From an uncultured Algibacter sp. (GTDB taxonomy: Bacteria; Bacteroidota; Bacteroidia; Flavobacteriales; Flavobacteriaceae): a stretch of 64,000 nt of DNA. Shown in pieces: positions 1 through 8,829 of this stretch. The notes beneath the pieces are model-generated. The model saw only the letters and a list, made by a program, of their open reading frames with translations, was not told where the DNA came from and did not search any database. The stretch's first letter is position 1. Each line of letters starts with the position of its first letter. Where the stretch lies: assembly GCF_947487605.1 (NCBI RefSeq), contig NZ_CANKXK010000001.1:62001-126000 (forward strand), written 5' to 3'. A program made the translations under genes and the position numbers.

Positions 1-1081
1 TATCTTGCATGTCTCGATAATGCTTTTCAAGAGTATCCTGATACCCATCTAACTCTTTAAAAATAATCGGCATTAGTTCTTCCAAGGAAGGATACTTTTC
101 TACTCTTTTTTGGTCATCAACTTGGGCTAATTCTGCCCAACGTCTAGACCCTAATTTTGTAATTTGTTGTGGTGTTCTTACACCAGCAACAACATCTTCA
201 CCTTGTGCATTAATTAAATACTCCCCATTAAAGACGTTTTCTCCAGTTCCAGCATCACGTGTAAAACAAACACCTGTACCCGAATTATCGCCCATATTAC
301 CATAAACCATGGCTTGTACATTAACGGCTGTTCCCCACTCTGCAGGATACCCATTCATGGTTCTGTAGTAAACCGCTCTATCGCCATTCCAACTATTAAA
401 TACCGCCATAACAGCTCCCCAAAGTTGTTCCCATGGGTCTGTTGGAAAGATTAAACCTGTTCTTTTTCTTACCACATCTTTAAAATCAAAAACCAAATCT
501 TGTAAATCTTGAACCGAAAACTCTGTATCTAACTTAATACCACGTTTTTCTTTAAGGTTTTCAATAATTTCTTCAAATGGATCTATATCTTCTTTAGATT
601 CTGGTTTCATTCCTAAAACTACCCCACCATACATTTGAATAAATCGACGGTAAGAATCCCAAGCAAACTTTTCGTTATTGGTTTTTTTAGCAAGTCCTAA
701 AACTACTTCATCATTCATCCCTAAATTAAGCACGGTATCCATCATTCCAGGCATAGAAACTCTAGCTCCAGAGCGCACCGAAACGAGTAAAGGGTTTTTC
801 TTATTTCCAAAATCGGTACCCATAACAGCTTCAATACTGGCTATAGAAGCTTCAACTTCTTCTTTAATTAGCTCAATAACTGCTTCTTTACCAAGCGCGT
901 TATACTCTGTACAAACTTCGGTTGTAATTGTAAACCCAGGTGGAACCGGAATTCCAATAGAACTCATTTCTGCTAAATTAGCTCCTTTCCCTCCTAGTAA
1001 ATTTTTCATTTCCCTATTTCCATCGGCTTTTTTATCACCAAATTTATAGACTCGTGTTTTCACATTTTCTAATAATTCCAT
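1..1081 (-). CDS. ppdK: Pyruvate, phosphate dikinase, N-terminal part (cut by window edge)
   Basis: Interconverts pyruvate + ATP + Pi and phosphoenolpyruvate + AMP + PPi in the cytoplasm. The reading frame opens with ATG at 1079-1081 and is open to base 1, giving about 360 of the roughly 900 residues usual for the family: the nucleotide-binding domain only. The translation starts MELLENVKTRVYKFGDK and contains GGKGANLAEM and SVRSGARVSMPGMMDTVLNLG-like segments characteristic of PPDK. It lies on the same strand as the pyruvate formate-lyase genes, and an FNR-like palindrome lies 71-84 bases upstream of the start, suggesting a role at the PEP/pyruvate node when oxygen is low (inference). The central phosphohistidine and PEP-binding domains lie outside the window. 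Confidence 0.95.
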   Translation of the reverse strand, partial: MELLENVKTRVYKFGDKKADGNREMKNLLGGKGANLAEMSSIGIPVPPGFTITTEVCTEYNALGKEAVIELIKEEVEASIASIEAVMGTDFGNKKNPLLVSVRSGARVSMPGMMDTVLNLGMNDEVVLGLAKKTNNEKFAWDSYRRFIQMYGGVVLGMKPESKEDIDPFEEIIENLKEKRGIKLDTEFSVQDLQDLVFDFKDVVRKRTGLIFPTDPWEQLWGAVMAVFNSWNGDRAVYYRTMNGYPAEWGTAVNVQAMVYGNMGDNSGTGVCFTRDAGTGENVFNGEYLINAQGEDVVAGVRTPQQITKLGSRRWAELAQVDDQKRVEKYPSLEELMPIIFKELDGYQDTLEKHYRDMQD

Positions 1082-1121
1082 AATATTTATTTTTGATTAT
1101 ATTATATTCTAAAATACCATA

Positions 1122-1129
1122 TAAAAGTA
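1122..1129 (-). promoter_or_regulatory. Probable ppdK -7 promoter element
   Basis: Read on the minus strand the bases are TACTTTTA, one mismatch from the Bacteroidota -7 consensus TAnnTTTG. It would start transcription near 1115, some 34 bases before the ppdK ATG. Support comes from its position: its upstream edge lies 29.5 bases from the centre of the FNR-like palindrome, exactly as at pflB. Confidence 0.4.
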
Positions 1130-1151
1130 CATTTTAACGCAAGATATCTTC

Positions 1152-1165
1152 ATGACATAAATCAT
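1152..1165. promoter_or_regulatory. FNR/Crp-like half-site pair upstream of ppdK
   Basis: The 14-mer ATGACATAAATCAT has the TGAT-N4-ATCA layout of an FNR box with one mismatch (TGAC). Its centre is 1158.5, about 43 bases upstream of the predicted transcription start, the position from which FNR/Crp proteins activate by contacting polymerase. The regulator is not identified; the assignment rests on pattern and on the matching arrangement upstream of pflB. Confidence 0.4.
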
Positions 1166-1213
1166 ATAATCTCCTTAAAATCAATGATTTTTTAACTTTT
1201 TTTTATTAAAATG

Positions 1214-1254
1214 AAAAAACTCCGAAGCAACTTTAATTTACTACGGAGTTTTTT
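1214..1254 (-). terminator. Rho-independent terminator after the MFS gene
   Basis: AAAAAACTCCG at 1214-1224 pairs with CGGAGTTTTTT at 1244-1254. Read on the minus strand it gives an 11-bp stem ending in a run of U, about 40 bases after the MFS stop codon, separating that gene from ppdK. Confidence 0.85.
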
Positions 1255-1292
1255 TAATAAACAAAGAAAAATGGAAGTCTTAAAATTAAATT

Positions 1293-2549
1293 TTAAGCAA
1301 ATTTGAGGTCCTTATCTATTTTCCGATAGGCCATTGTGACCGTTCGTTTCATTAGTAGAGAAACAATAAATGCTACCACAAATAATCCAGCAAATACCGC
1401 CAAGGTTGCATCTAATGATCCTGTTGCATTTTTAACAACATCGTAAATGGTTGGTCCAACAACACCTGCCAATGCCCAAGCTGTTAAAACCATACCATGA
1501 ATGGCTCCTAATTGCTTTGTTCCAAATAAGTCTCCTAGAAAAGCAGGTAAGGTTGCAAAACCACCGCCATACATAGTTATTACTGTAAATAATACTACTA
1601 AGAATGCCAATTCCATAGATATTTGAGGTAAGAACCAAAATGCTAAAACTTGAAAAGCGAAGAAAATAATATAGGTATTTGCACGTCCTAAATAATCCGA
1701 TAAAGTTGACCACAAAATTCTACCCAAACCATTAAACACACCTATTAAACCAACAATTGCAGCGGCTTCCATTGGTGTATAGTTTAGCTTTTCTTGCATC
1801 ATAGGACTCGCTGCAGAAATAACAGCAATACCACATGCAATGTTTATAAACATCATAATCCAGATGTAATAAAAACGAGAGGTTTTTAATGCCTCATTAG
1901 CAGTAATATTAGAAATATCTGCTTTAATTGTTTTTCCTTCGCCTGGTTTAAAACCATCTGGAAGATAACCTTCTGGAGGTCTTTCAATATATCTTGCTGA
2001 AGATAAAATAAGTACCATATATATTAGCCCTAGAATATAAAATGCATTTGAAACTCCAACAGACTCGAAAAGTGATTGCATTACTGGCCCAAAAATTAGG
2101 GCAGCAAAACCAAAGCCCATAATAGCCATACCAGTAGCTAACCCACGTCTGTCTGGAAACCATTTTACTAAGGTACTAACTGGAGTAATGTATCCTAAAC
2201 CTAGACCAATACCACCAATAACACCGTAACACAGATAAAACAGCCATAGTGCTTCTAATTGTACTGCTAATCCTGAGCCTAAAATACCTATACCATAAAA
2301 TATACCTGCGGTAGTTCCACTTACTTTTGGACCAACTTTCTCTACCCATCTCCCTAAAAATGCTGCCGACAAACCAAGTAATAAAATAGCAATTTTAAAC
2401 GCCCATTTTATCACACTTCCATCCACATCAAAAATATCTTTAACAGGGTTAGTCATTACCGAATATGCATATACCGATCCTATTGAAATATGTATTCCGA
2501 CTGCTGAAGCAGCTATTAACCAACGATTTTTTAGTTTTTGTGTTTGCAT
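1293..2549 (-). CDS. MFS transporter, OFA (oxalate/formate antiporter) family
   Basis: A 418-residue inner-membrane carrier with about twelve hydrophobic segments. The N-terminus (WLIAASAVGIHISIGSVYAYSV) and the loop WFPDRRGLATGMAIMGFG are typical of the OFA branch of the major facilitator superfamily, which moves small monocarboxylates such as oxalate, formate, lactate or pyruvate. It begins 40 bases after the pflA stop codon on the same strand and is closed by a strong terminator, so it is probably the last gene of the pyruvate formate-lyase transcript. Export of formate or another fermentation acid is the natural inference; the substrate cannot be read from the sequence. The usual formate channel FocA is not in the window. 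Confidence 0.85.
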   Translation of the reverse strand: MQTQKLKNRWLIAASAVGIHISIGSVYAYSVMTNPVKDIFDVDGSVIKWAFKIAILLLGLSAAFLGRWVEKVGPKVSGTTAGIFYGIGILGSGLAVQLEALWLFYLCYGVIGGIGLGLGYITPVSTLVKWFPDRRGLATGMAIMGFGFAALIFGPVMQSLFESVGVSNAFYILGLIYMVLILSSARYIERPPEGYLPDGFKPGEGKTIKADISNITANEALKTSRFYYIWIMMFINIACGIAVISAASPMMQEKLNYTPMEAAAIVGLIGVFNGLGRILWSTLSDYLGRANTYIIFFAFQVLAFWFLPQISMELAFLVVLFTVITMYGGGFATLPAFLGDLFGTKQLGAIHGMVLTAWALAGVVGPTIYDVVKNATGSLDATLAVFAGLFVVAFIVSLLMKRTVTMAYRKIDKDLKFA

Positions 2550-2589
2550 AATTTATTTAATTTAAGTGAAGAGGATTAATCAACACTTT

Positions 2590-3363
2590 TTAATTAACTC
2601 TAACTTCTTTAAAATACTGCTTTAAAATTTCTACAGCAGCATCAATTTCCTCTGGTGAATTTTCTCGAGCATCTTTTAATTGATAATCCCATCCTAAAGC
2701 ATCCCATTTATGAACACCTAATTTATGATAAGGTTGAATTTCAATTTTCTCAATGGTTTTATAATCTTTAAAATGTTTGCCCATTGCATGAAGCAATTCT
2801 GGTTTGTTGGTAATCTCTGGAATCAACACATAACGCAACCACATTTTTTTACCTGAAGCTTCTCTATACTTAGCAAAATTGAAGGTTGTTTCTTTGTTTT
2901 TTTGACCAGTGATGTATTCATAACCCACTTCTGTCATGTGCTTAATATCCAGCATCACTAAATCAGTATATTCATCTAATAATTCTTCAGAAAAATGATT
3001 TAATACTCTACCGTTTGTATCAATATTAGTATGAATCCCTTCTTCTTTTAATCTTTTGAAGAGAGAGACCAATGCTTTTGATTGTAATAAAGGCTCGCCT
3101 CCTGAAACCGTAACACCTCCTTTTTTTCCAAAATAAGGTTTCTCTTTTATGACCATTTTTACCAACTCTTCAATTTGATACTCTTTTCCTCCATGCGTAT
3201 CAATAGTATCTGGGTTATGGCAATACAAACATTTTAGTTTGCATCCTTGTAAAAATATTACCAGTCGCACTCCTGGGCCATCGTGTGTTCCAAAGGATTC
3301 AATGGAATGCACTCTTAGTATGTTATCTTTTGATTGAATAATCTTAGGTTTTAAAATTAGCAT
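2590..3363 (-). CDS. pflA: Pyruvate formate-lyase activating enzyme (radical SAM)
   Basis: Installs the glycyl radical on pyruvate formate-lyase using S-adenosylmethionine and a [4Fe-4S] cluster. The cluster motif CX3CX2C is present as C41, C45 and C48 (GCKLKCLYCHNPDT), followed by the glycine-rich GGVTVSGGEPLLQ strand for SAM binding. At 257 residues it is near the family length of about 245; the extra N-terminal residues precede the conserved RVHSIESFGTHDGPG. It follows pflB by 58 bases on the same strand. Its ATG is the last three bases of a hairpin formed with the intergenic region (3361-3400), which may hold activase translation below that of the lyase (inference). Confidence 0.96.
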   Translation of the reverse strand: MLILKPKIIQSKDNILRVHSIESFGTHDGPGVRLVIFLQGCKLKCLYCHNPDTIDTHGGKEYQIEELVKMVIKEKPYFGKKGGVTVSGGEPLLQSKALVSLFKRLKEEGIHTNIDTNGRVLNHFSEELLDEYTDLVMLDIKHMTEVGYEYITGQKNKETTFNFAKYREASGKKMWLRYVLIPEITNKPELLHAMGKHFKDYKTIEKIEIQPYHKLGVHKWDALGWDYQLKDARENSPEEIDAAVEILKQYFKEVRVN

Positions 3364-3400
3364 CTGAAAAAGAAATGCTTTACACTTCTCTTTTCAGATG
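3361..3400 (-). promoter_or_regulatory. Hairpin between pflB and pflA that contains the pflA start codon
   Basis: CATCTGAAAA at 3361-3370 pairs perfectly with TTTTCAGATG at 3391-3400, and the stem can extend inward with a few mismatches. On the minus-strand mRNA the 3' arm ends with the pflA ATG. There is no following U-run, so it looks like an mRNA-processing, stabilising or translation-limiting element rather than a terminator. Confidence 0.6.
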
Positions 3401-3421
3401 CTTACAAAATATAAATAGAGA

Positions 3422-5647
3422 TTATATTGATTCGTGGAATGACCTAGTAATCACTTCCATTTGTTGTTCTTTGGTTAGTCTTACAAAGTTTACCGCATAT
3501 CCAGAAACTCTTATAGTTAACTGTGGGTACTCTTCTGGATGCTCCATAGCATCTAGTAAGGTTTCCTTATCTAAAACATTAACATTAACATGCTGTGCTT
3601 TTTTAGAAAAATACCCATCTAAAATGCATGAAAGGTTTTCAATACGTTCCTCTTTATTAGCTCCTAAAGATTTAGGGACTATGGAGAAGGTATTTGAAAT
3701 TCCATCTTGAGAATCTTTATAATCTATTTTTGCCACAGAATTTAATGAAGCTATAGCGCCATGGCAATCTCTACCATGCATTGGGTTAGCTCCTGGTGCA
3801 AAAGGAACACCTTCATCTCTACCATCTGGGGTAGCTCCCGTTTTCTTACCGTAAACCACATTTGATGTGATGGTTAAAACAGACATTGTAGGTTCTGCAT
3901 CTTTATAAACTGGTAATTTTTTAAGTTCATTATTAAAATCTGCTACTGCATTTGCAGCTAATTGATCTACACGATCATCATCATTACCATAGCATGGAAA
4001 CTCCCCTTCAATTTTAAAATCGACCGTTAGACCTTCTTCATTTCTAATTGGTTTTACTTTTGCGTATTTAATAGCAGAAAGTGAATCAGCTACAATTGAT
4101 AATCCTGCAATACCATAAGCAATATTAATACTTGGATTGGTATCTATTAAAGCCATTTGTGCTTTTTCATAGTAGTATTTATCGTGCATGTAGTGAATAA
4201 TGTTCATAGAATCGTTATACACACGTGCTACTTCTTTCATGGCTATTTTGAAGTTAGCCATTACCTTATCAAAATCTAAATACTCACAGTCACAAGGTGC
4301 TATACCCTCTACCATTTGCGTACCAGTAATTTCACATTTACCACCATTAATAGCTAATAATAATGTTTTAGCTAAATTGGTACGTGCTCCAAAAAACTGA
4401 ATAGACTTACCTAATGATTGGTAAGACACACAACATGCTATACCGTAATCATCAGAGCCTCTATTTACTCTCATTAATTCGTCATTTTCAAACTGAATTG
4501 AAGAGGTATCAATAGCTACTTTAGAACAGTAATCTTTAAAATTTTGAGGTAAATTCTTAGACCAAAGAATCGTCATATTTGGTTCTGGTGAAGGGCCTAA
4601 GTTATAAAGTGTATTTAAGAAACGGAAAGAGGTTTTTGTTACCTTAGTTCTTCCATCATCAAACATACCACCAATAGCTTCTGTTACCCAAGTTGGGTCT
4701 CCCGCAAAAATTTCATCATAAGCACTCATTCTTAAATGACGTACCATTCTTAATTTCATCACAAATTGATCGATGTACTCTTGTGCTTCTTCCTCAGTAA
4801 TTAAACCTTCTTGTAAATCGTTTTCAATAAAAATATCTAAAAATGTAGATACATTACCAAGCGACATTGCTGCACCATCTTGTTCTTTCACCGCTGCTAG
4901 ATAAGCCATGTATGTCCATTGTACTGCTTCTCTAGCATCTTCAGCAGGACGACTTAAATCTAAATTGTATTTAGCACCTAAAACAACCATTTCCTTTAAG
5001 GCTTTGATTTGATCAGATACTTCTTCACGAAGACGAATCACTGCATCCGTCATTGGGCCAGTAATATTTGCTAAATCCTTCTTCTTTGCTTCAATTAAAG
5101 CATCAATACCATATAAGGCGATACGACGGTAATCTCCAATTACTCTACCACGTGCATAATTATCTGGCAGACCTGTTAAAAACCCTAACGAACGGAATTT
5201 TTTAATCTCAGCATTATACGCTGAAAACACACCATCATTATGAGTTTTTACATATTTTGAAAATAGCTCTGTAAGGTTATCATTTGGTTTTACACCATGT
5301 TCTTCTAGCGCTTTTTGTACCACTTTAAAACCTCCAAAAGGTTTCATAGTTCTTTTTAATAATTCATCTGTTTGTAATCCAACAATTACTTCATTCTCTT
5401 TGTCAATATATCCTGCATTAAATGCACTAACTGTTGAAATAGTTTCAGTATCTAAAGCACGAACACCGTTATTTTGTCGTTCTTCTTTAGTGGCAGCCTT
5501 ACAGATATCCCATAAGTGCTGAGTTTTAGTACTTGGGCCAACTAAAAAATTATCTGTGCCGTAATAAGGTGTAACATTATTGATTACAAAATCTCTAACA
5601 TTAATACCTTCAATCCAAATCCCTGGTTTAAATTGTTTTACTTCCAT
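3422..5647 (-). CDS. pflB: Pyruvate formate-lyase (formate C-acetyltransferase)
   Basis: Cleaves pyruvate with CoA to acetyl-CoA and formate by a glycyl radical mechanism, an anaerobic enzyme of the cytoplasm. The 741 residues match the family length of about 750. The paired catalytic cysteines are C405-C406 (GIACCVSY) and the radical site is G716 in RVSGYAVNF near the C-terminus. pflA follows on the same strand, then the OFA transporter. The upstream region carries a consensus -7 element at 5698-5705 and an FNR-type palindrome at 5728-5741, which suggests induction under oxygen limitation. The enzyme, its activase and ppdK together mark the organism as capable of mixed-acid-type fermentation. 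Confidence 0.98.
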   Translation of the reverse strand: MEVKQFKPGIWIEGINVRDFVINNVTPYYGTDNFLVGPSTKTQHLWDICKAATKEERQNNGVRALDTETISTVSAFNAGYIDKENEVIVGLQTDELLKRTMKPFGGFKVVQKALEEHGVKPNDNLTELFSKYVKTHNDGVFSAYNAEIKKFRSLGFLTGLPDNYARGRVIGDYRRIALYGIDALIEAKKKDLANITGPMTDAVIRLREEVSDQIKALKEMVVLGAKYNLDLSRPAEDAREAVQWTYMAYLAAVKEQDGAAMSLGNVSTFLDIFIENDLQEGLITEEEAQEYIDQFVMKLRMVRHLRMSAYDEIFAGDPTWVTEAIGGMFDDGRTKVTKTSFRFLNTLYNLGPSPEPNMTILWSKNLPQNFKDYCSKVAIDTSSIQFENDELMRVNRGSDDYGIACCVSYQSLGKSIQFFGARTNLAKTLLLAINGGKCEITGTQMVEGIAPCDCEYLDFDKVMANFKIAMKEVARVYNDSMNIIHYMHDKYYYEKAQMALIDTNPSINIAYGIAGLSIVADSLSAIKYAKVKPIRNEEGLTVDFKIEGEFPCYGNDDDRVDQLAANAVADFNNELKKLPVYKDAEPTMSVLTITSNVVYGKKTGATPDGRDEGVPFAPGANPMHGRDCHGAIASLNSVAKIDYKDSQDGISNTFSIVPKSLGANKEERIENLSCILDGYFSKKAQHVNVNVLDKETLLDAMEHPEEYPQLTIRVSGYAVNFVRLTKEQQMEVITRSFHESI

Positions 5648-5697
5648 CTCTATTTGTATTTATATTTTGTAAAAATTTTATCTATTTTTCAACTATT

Positions 5698-5705
5698 CAA
5701 AGATA
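5698..5705 (-). promoter_or_regulatory. pflB -7 promoter element
   Basis: On the minus strand it reads TATCTTTG, an exact match to the Bacteroidota -7 consensus TAnnTTTG. Transcription would start near 5691, leaving a leader of about 44 bases before the pflB ATG. Confidence 0.65.
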
Positions 5706-5727
5706 AAAACGCGCTATTCCAAAAAAC

Positions 5728-5741
5728 ATGATAATTATCAT
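5728..5741. promoter_or_regulatory. FNR-type binding site upstream of pflB
   Basis: ATGATAATTATCAT is a perfect 14-base palindrome with the TGAT-N4-ATCA core of FNR boxes (E. coli consensus TTGAT-N4-ATCAA). Its centre, 5734.5, is about 43 bases upstream of the predicted start point, the class II activator position. A Fur-like reading (GATAATTATC) is also possible, but the pfl context favours FNR. Confidence 0.6.
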
Positions 5742-6014
5742 TAAACCCAACAAATCAGATATTTAACAACCTTGATTATCAACGAAAACGTTAGAGTTTT
5801 AATTCTCTAAATAAGAATTATTCAACATTTAATTTTAACCTATAAAGAATAGTTAACAAAATCGTGTTTTTTTAATAGAAAAGTGTTCTAATTATACCTT
5901 TTTGAATGCTTTTTCATAAAAGAATGTTCTTGAAATAAAACCGTTAAAATATATGCTATTTGAAAGTCTTATTTATTTTCATACTTTGCAATACTAGATT
6001 TTACAGAACTTTTT

Positions 6015-7784
6015 ATGGCTGAAGTAACGCGATTATTCGATTTTCCATATTATCAATTAGAAAATGCGCCCTTAGAGGGTTCCTTAGTTACAAAATACAA
6101 TGGAACATGGGTAAAAACAAGTACGCAAGAATACTTAGATAAAGCAAACGCTTTAAGTAGAGCTTTATTAAAATTAGGTGTTAAGAAAGATGATAAAATT
6201 GCTATTATTTCTTCTACAAACAGAACCGAATGGCATATTGTTGATATTGGTGTATTACAAGTTGGTGCCCAGACAATCCCAATTTATCCAACTATTTGCG
6301 CCGATGATTATGAGTATATATTAAATCATAGTGAAGCTATTTATTGTTTTGTTTCGGATGAAGAAGTTTTAGGTAAAATCAATAAAATAAAAGAGAAAAC
6401 TAAATTGAAAGAGGTGTACTCTTTTGATTCTATTAAAGGTTGCACCAATTATTCTGATTTATTTAAACTAGGTAAAGACACATCTAATCAAGAAGATCTA
6501 GATACCAGAAAAAACATGGTAAAATCATTAGACTTAGCTACTATAATTTACACATCTGGAACTACAGGAAAGCCTAAGGGTGTCATGCTATCTCATTGGA
6601 ATATTGTATCAAATGTTTTTGCGGTTGAAAAAAGATTCCCACTAAATATTGGAGACAAAACGCTTAGTTTCCTTCCAATATGTCATATTTTCGAAAGAGT
6701 ATACCTTTATGTATGCCAATACTGTAGTATTTCCATTCATTTTGCAGAGGGCATAGACAAAATTGGTGATAATTTAAAAGAAGTAAAACCTAGTGTTATT
6801 ACATTGGTTCCCAGATTAATTGAAAAGGTATATGATAAAATAATGGCAAAAGCCGAAGATCTATCAGGGTTTAAAAAAAGTTTGTTTTTTTGGGCAGTAA
6901 AACTTGGCGAAAAATTTGAACCTTATAAACAGAATGGTTGGTGGTATGAATTAAAATTAAGCATTGCACGTAAATTAATTTTCAGCAAATGGCAAGAAGC
7001 CCTTGGCGGCAATATTGTATTTATGGCATCTGGAAGTGCAGCATTACAACCACGTTTAGGACACATATTTGGAGCTGCTGGATTACCAATTATGGAATGC
7101 TACGGCCTTACTGAAACGTCTCCAGGTGTTACCGTAAGCGATAGAAGAGACAATACATGGAAAATAGGATATGTTGGAAAAGCTTTGGAGGGCGTAGATG
7201 TAAAAATTGCAGATGATGGTGAAATTCTTTGCAAAGGGCCTAATGTAATGATGGGCTATTATAAGGATCCAGAAAAAACAGCCGAAGTTATGACTGGTGA
7301 CTATTTCCATACAGGTGATAAAGGAGAAATTGATGCAGATGGTTTTCTTAAAATTACTGGACGTAAAAAAGAAATGTTTAAAACTTCTGGCGGAAAATAT
7401 GTAGTACCTACCCTACTTGAAAATGATTTAAAACAATCACGCTTTATAGAACAAATAATGGTTATAGGGGAAGGCGAAAAAATGCCAGCCGCTTTGGTAC
7501 AACCAAATTTCGATTATCTAAAAGAATGGATTAACAAAAAGAATCATCCAATAGGTAATTCTCTAAAGGAAATAGCTTCTTCAGAAATAGTACATTCAAG
7601 AATTCAAAAAGAAATAGACAAATGCAATAGTAAGTTTGGAAAATGGGAACAAATAAAACTTTTCAAACTAACTCCAGAAGTATGGTCTATTGATGGTGGT
7701 CATCTTACCCCAACTTTAAAAATGAGACGAAGTATTATTCAAGAGAAATACTCTGGATTGATAGAACAAATTTACAGGCCTTAA
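6015..7784 (+). CDS. fadD: Long-chain acyl-CoA synthetase (AMP-binding)
   Basis: Activates fatty acids to acyl-CoA with ATP, through an acyl-adenylate. The 589-residue protein has the AMP-binding signature IIYTSGTTGKPKGVMLSH near residue 177, the GYGLTETS-type motif (ECYGLTETSPGV) and the C-terminal TGRKKEMFKTSGGKYV hinge region, the pattern of the eukaryote-like FadD/FAA branch common in Bacteroidota. It is transcribed away from pflB as a single gene. Substrate chain length cannot be judged from the sequence. Confidence 0.92.
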   Translation: MAEVTRLFDFPYYQLENAPLEGSLVTKYNGTWVKTSTQEYLDKANALSRALLKLGVKKDDKIAIISSTNRTEWHIVDIGVLQVGAQTIPIYPTICADDYEYILNHSEAIYCFVSDEEVLGKINKIKEKTKLKEVYSFDSIKGCTNYSDLFKLGKDTSNQEDLDTRKNMVKSLDLATIIYTSGTTGKPKGVMLSHWNIVSNVFAVEKRFPLNIGDKTLSFLPICHIFERVYLYVCQYCSISIHFAEGIDKIGDNLKEVKPSVITLVPRLIEKVYDKIMAKAEDLSGFKKSLFFWAVKLGEKFEPYKQNGWWYELKLSIARKLIFSKWQEALGGNIVFMASGSAALQPRLGHIFGAAGLPIMECYGLTETSPGVTVSDRRDNTWKIGYVGKALEGVDVKIADDGEILCKGPNVMMGYYKDPEKTAEVMTGDYFHTGDKGEIDADGFLKITGRKKEMFKTSGGKYVVPTLLENDLKQSRFIEQIMVIGEGEKMPAALVQPNFDYLKEWINKKNHPIGNSLKEIASSEIVHSRIQKEIDKCNSKFGKWEQIKLFKLTPEVWSIDGGHLTPTLKMRRSIIQEKYSGLIEQIYRP

Positions 7785-7915
7785 CCAAATTGTTAATTTA
7801 TATTTTAGATAATTTATCTTACATAATATTAAGATATCTTCATTTATATAAATAAATAATTATGTTTTTCGTATTTTTTTAATACATTTAGATTACTAAC
7901 TAATAATTTAAAAAA

Positions 7916-8311
7916 ATGAAAACAAAAAATTTTCTAGTTTCTGGAATTGTTGGAGGTATAGTTGACTTCTTATTAGGTTGGCTTTTTTATGGTATTCTTT
8001 TTAAAGACTTTTTTCCACAACCAGAGGAAAGTTCTAGTACCATGGTAATGATTTTTTTAGGTTGTATTACATTCGGTCTTTTTGTAGCATACATCTATAC
8101 CAAGTGGGCACAAATTACCACAGCAGCTACTGGTGCCAAAGCAGGTGCTATAATCGGTATATTTATGGGACTAACTCATAACTTCTTCAATATGGCAATG
8201 AATAGTGAAGCCACTGGACAAATGTTTGCCATGGATGTTGGTATTTCTATTGTTATGGGAGCCATTATTGGTGCTGTAATTGGCATGGTTAATGGCAAAT
8301 TAGGAGAATAA
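7916..8311 (+). CDS. Small four-helix membrane protein of unknown function
   Basis: 131 residues with four predicted membrane helices (about 7-29, 43-64, 75-97 and 104-127), rich in glycine and alanine in the last two (GAKAGAIIGIFMGLTHNF; VMGAIIGAVIGMVNG). I do not recognise a characterised family; similar proteins occur as unannotated inner-membrane proteins in flavobacteria. It is a single gene followed by a strong bidirectional terminator shared with the convergent ferredoxin gene. The ATG at 7916 is preceded by an AT-rich leader without ribosome binding sequence, as usual here. Confidence 0.75.
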   Translation: MKTKNFLVSGIVGGIVDFLLGWLFYGILFKDFFPQPEESSSTMVMIFLGCITFGLFVAYIYTKWAQITTAATGAKAGAIIGIFMGLTHNFFNMAMNSEATGQMFAMDVGISIVMGAIIGAVIGMVNGKLGE

Positions 8312-8325
8312 CTATTCCAAACAAA

Positions 8326-8353
8326 AAATCCTAAGCTAAAGAGCTTAGGATTT
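8326..8353. terminator. Bidirectional terminator
   Basis: AAATCCTAAGCT (8326-8337) pairs with AGCTTAGGATTT (8342-8353) around a four-base loop. A-runs and T-runs on both sides let it act for the membrane protein gene and the convergent ferredoxin gene. Confidence 0.85.
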
Positions 8354-8377
8354 ATATTTAATTCTATTATCGACTCA

Positions 8378-8731
8378 TCATCCTTCAGGATGCATAAAAC
8401 GTTGTTTAGCCAATAACTCTTCTTCAGTTTCTACAACATCTTCATCGGGAACACAACAATCTACAGGACATACTGCAGCACATTGTGGCTCGTCATGAAA
8501 GCCTTTACATTCTGTACATTTATCTGGTACAATGTAGTAAAGTTCATCACTTATAGGCTCCTGTGCTTCATCAGCATCTACTTCATTACCATTAGTAAGT
8601 ACAACTTTACCATCTAAACTCGTACCATCTTTATAGCGCCAATCATCTGCACCTTCATAAATTGCTGTATTGGGACACTCAGGCTCACAAGCACCACAAT
8701 TTATACATTCGTCTGTTATTATAATTGCCAT
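8378..8731 (-). CDS. 4Fe-4S dicluster ferredoxin
   Basis: A 117-residue cytoplasmic electron carrier. The first cluster motif is C9, C12, C15 and C19 ([12 protein letters not shown]); the second is [22 protein letters not shown], with the insertion between cysteines 2 and 3 typical of YfhL/Alvin-type ferredoxins. An acidic segment of about 40 residues separates the clusters. It is divergent from the acyl-CoA reductase, and the two start codons are 98 bases apart. An electron-donating link to that enzyme or to radical SAM enzymes is possible but not shown. Confidence 0.93.
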   Translation of the reverse strand: MAIIITDECINCGACEPECPNTAIYEGADDWRYKDGTSLDGKVVLTNGNEVDADEAQEPISDELYYIVPDKCTECKGFHDEPQCAAVCPVDCCVPDEDVVETEEELLAKQRFMHPEG

Positions 8732-8777
8732 AGTATTTTTTATTTTTTAAAATTTAAGAACTCTATTTGAGTTTCCT

Positions 8778-8785
8778 TAAATTTG
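8778..8785 (+). promoter_or_regulatory. -7 promoter element of the acyl-CoA reductase gene
   Basis: TAAATTTG, exact match to TAnnTTTG, giving a start near 8792. It lies downstream of a TTG codon at 8767 that would otherwise be taken as the gene start, and so decides in favour of the ATG at 8830. Confidence 0.6.
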
Positions 8786-8829
8786 CAGACGCAAAAATAG
8801 AGCCAAAACCATTCATAACCAAATTCAAC

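Larger units (their letters stand above)
5648..6014. promoter_or_regulatory. Divergent control region between pflB and fadD
   Basis: The only gene-free stretch over 300 bases apart from those filled by repeats. It holds the pflB promoter and FNR-type site near its left side, a second short palindrome TTGATTATCAA at 5772-5782 of unknown meaning, and near its right end a near-consensus -7 element for fadD (TACTTTG around 5982, one base short of TAnnTTTG). The rest is AT-rich with no open frame or RNA structure that I can support. Confidence 0.6.

Noticed and set aside
678-1049. 123-residue plus-strand open frame
   Set aside because: Shadow of ppdK on the other strand; serine/proline-rich composition without family features. 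The same applies to the other antisense frames over pflB, the carboxylase genes and the PFK gene.
5772-5782. TTGATTATCAA as a second FNR box upstream of pflB
   Set aside because: The half-sites match but the spacer is one base instead of four, which would not fit an FNR dimer.
8767-8829. N-terminal extension of the acyl-CoA reductase from TTG
   Set aside because: A consensus -7 element lies within it and the family start agrees with the ATG at 8830.
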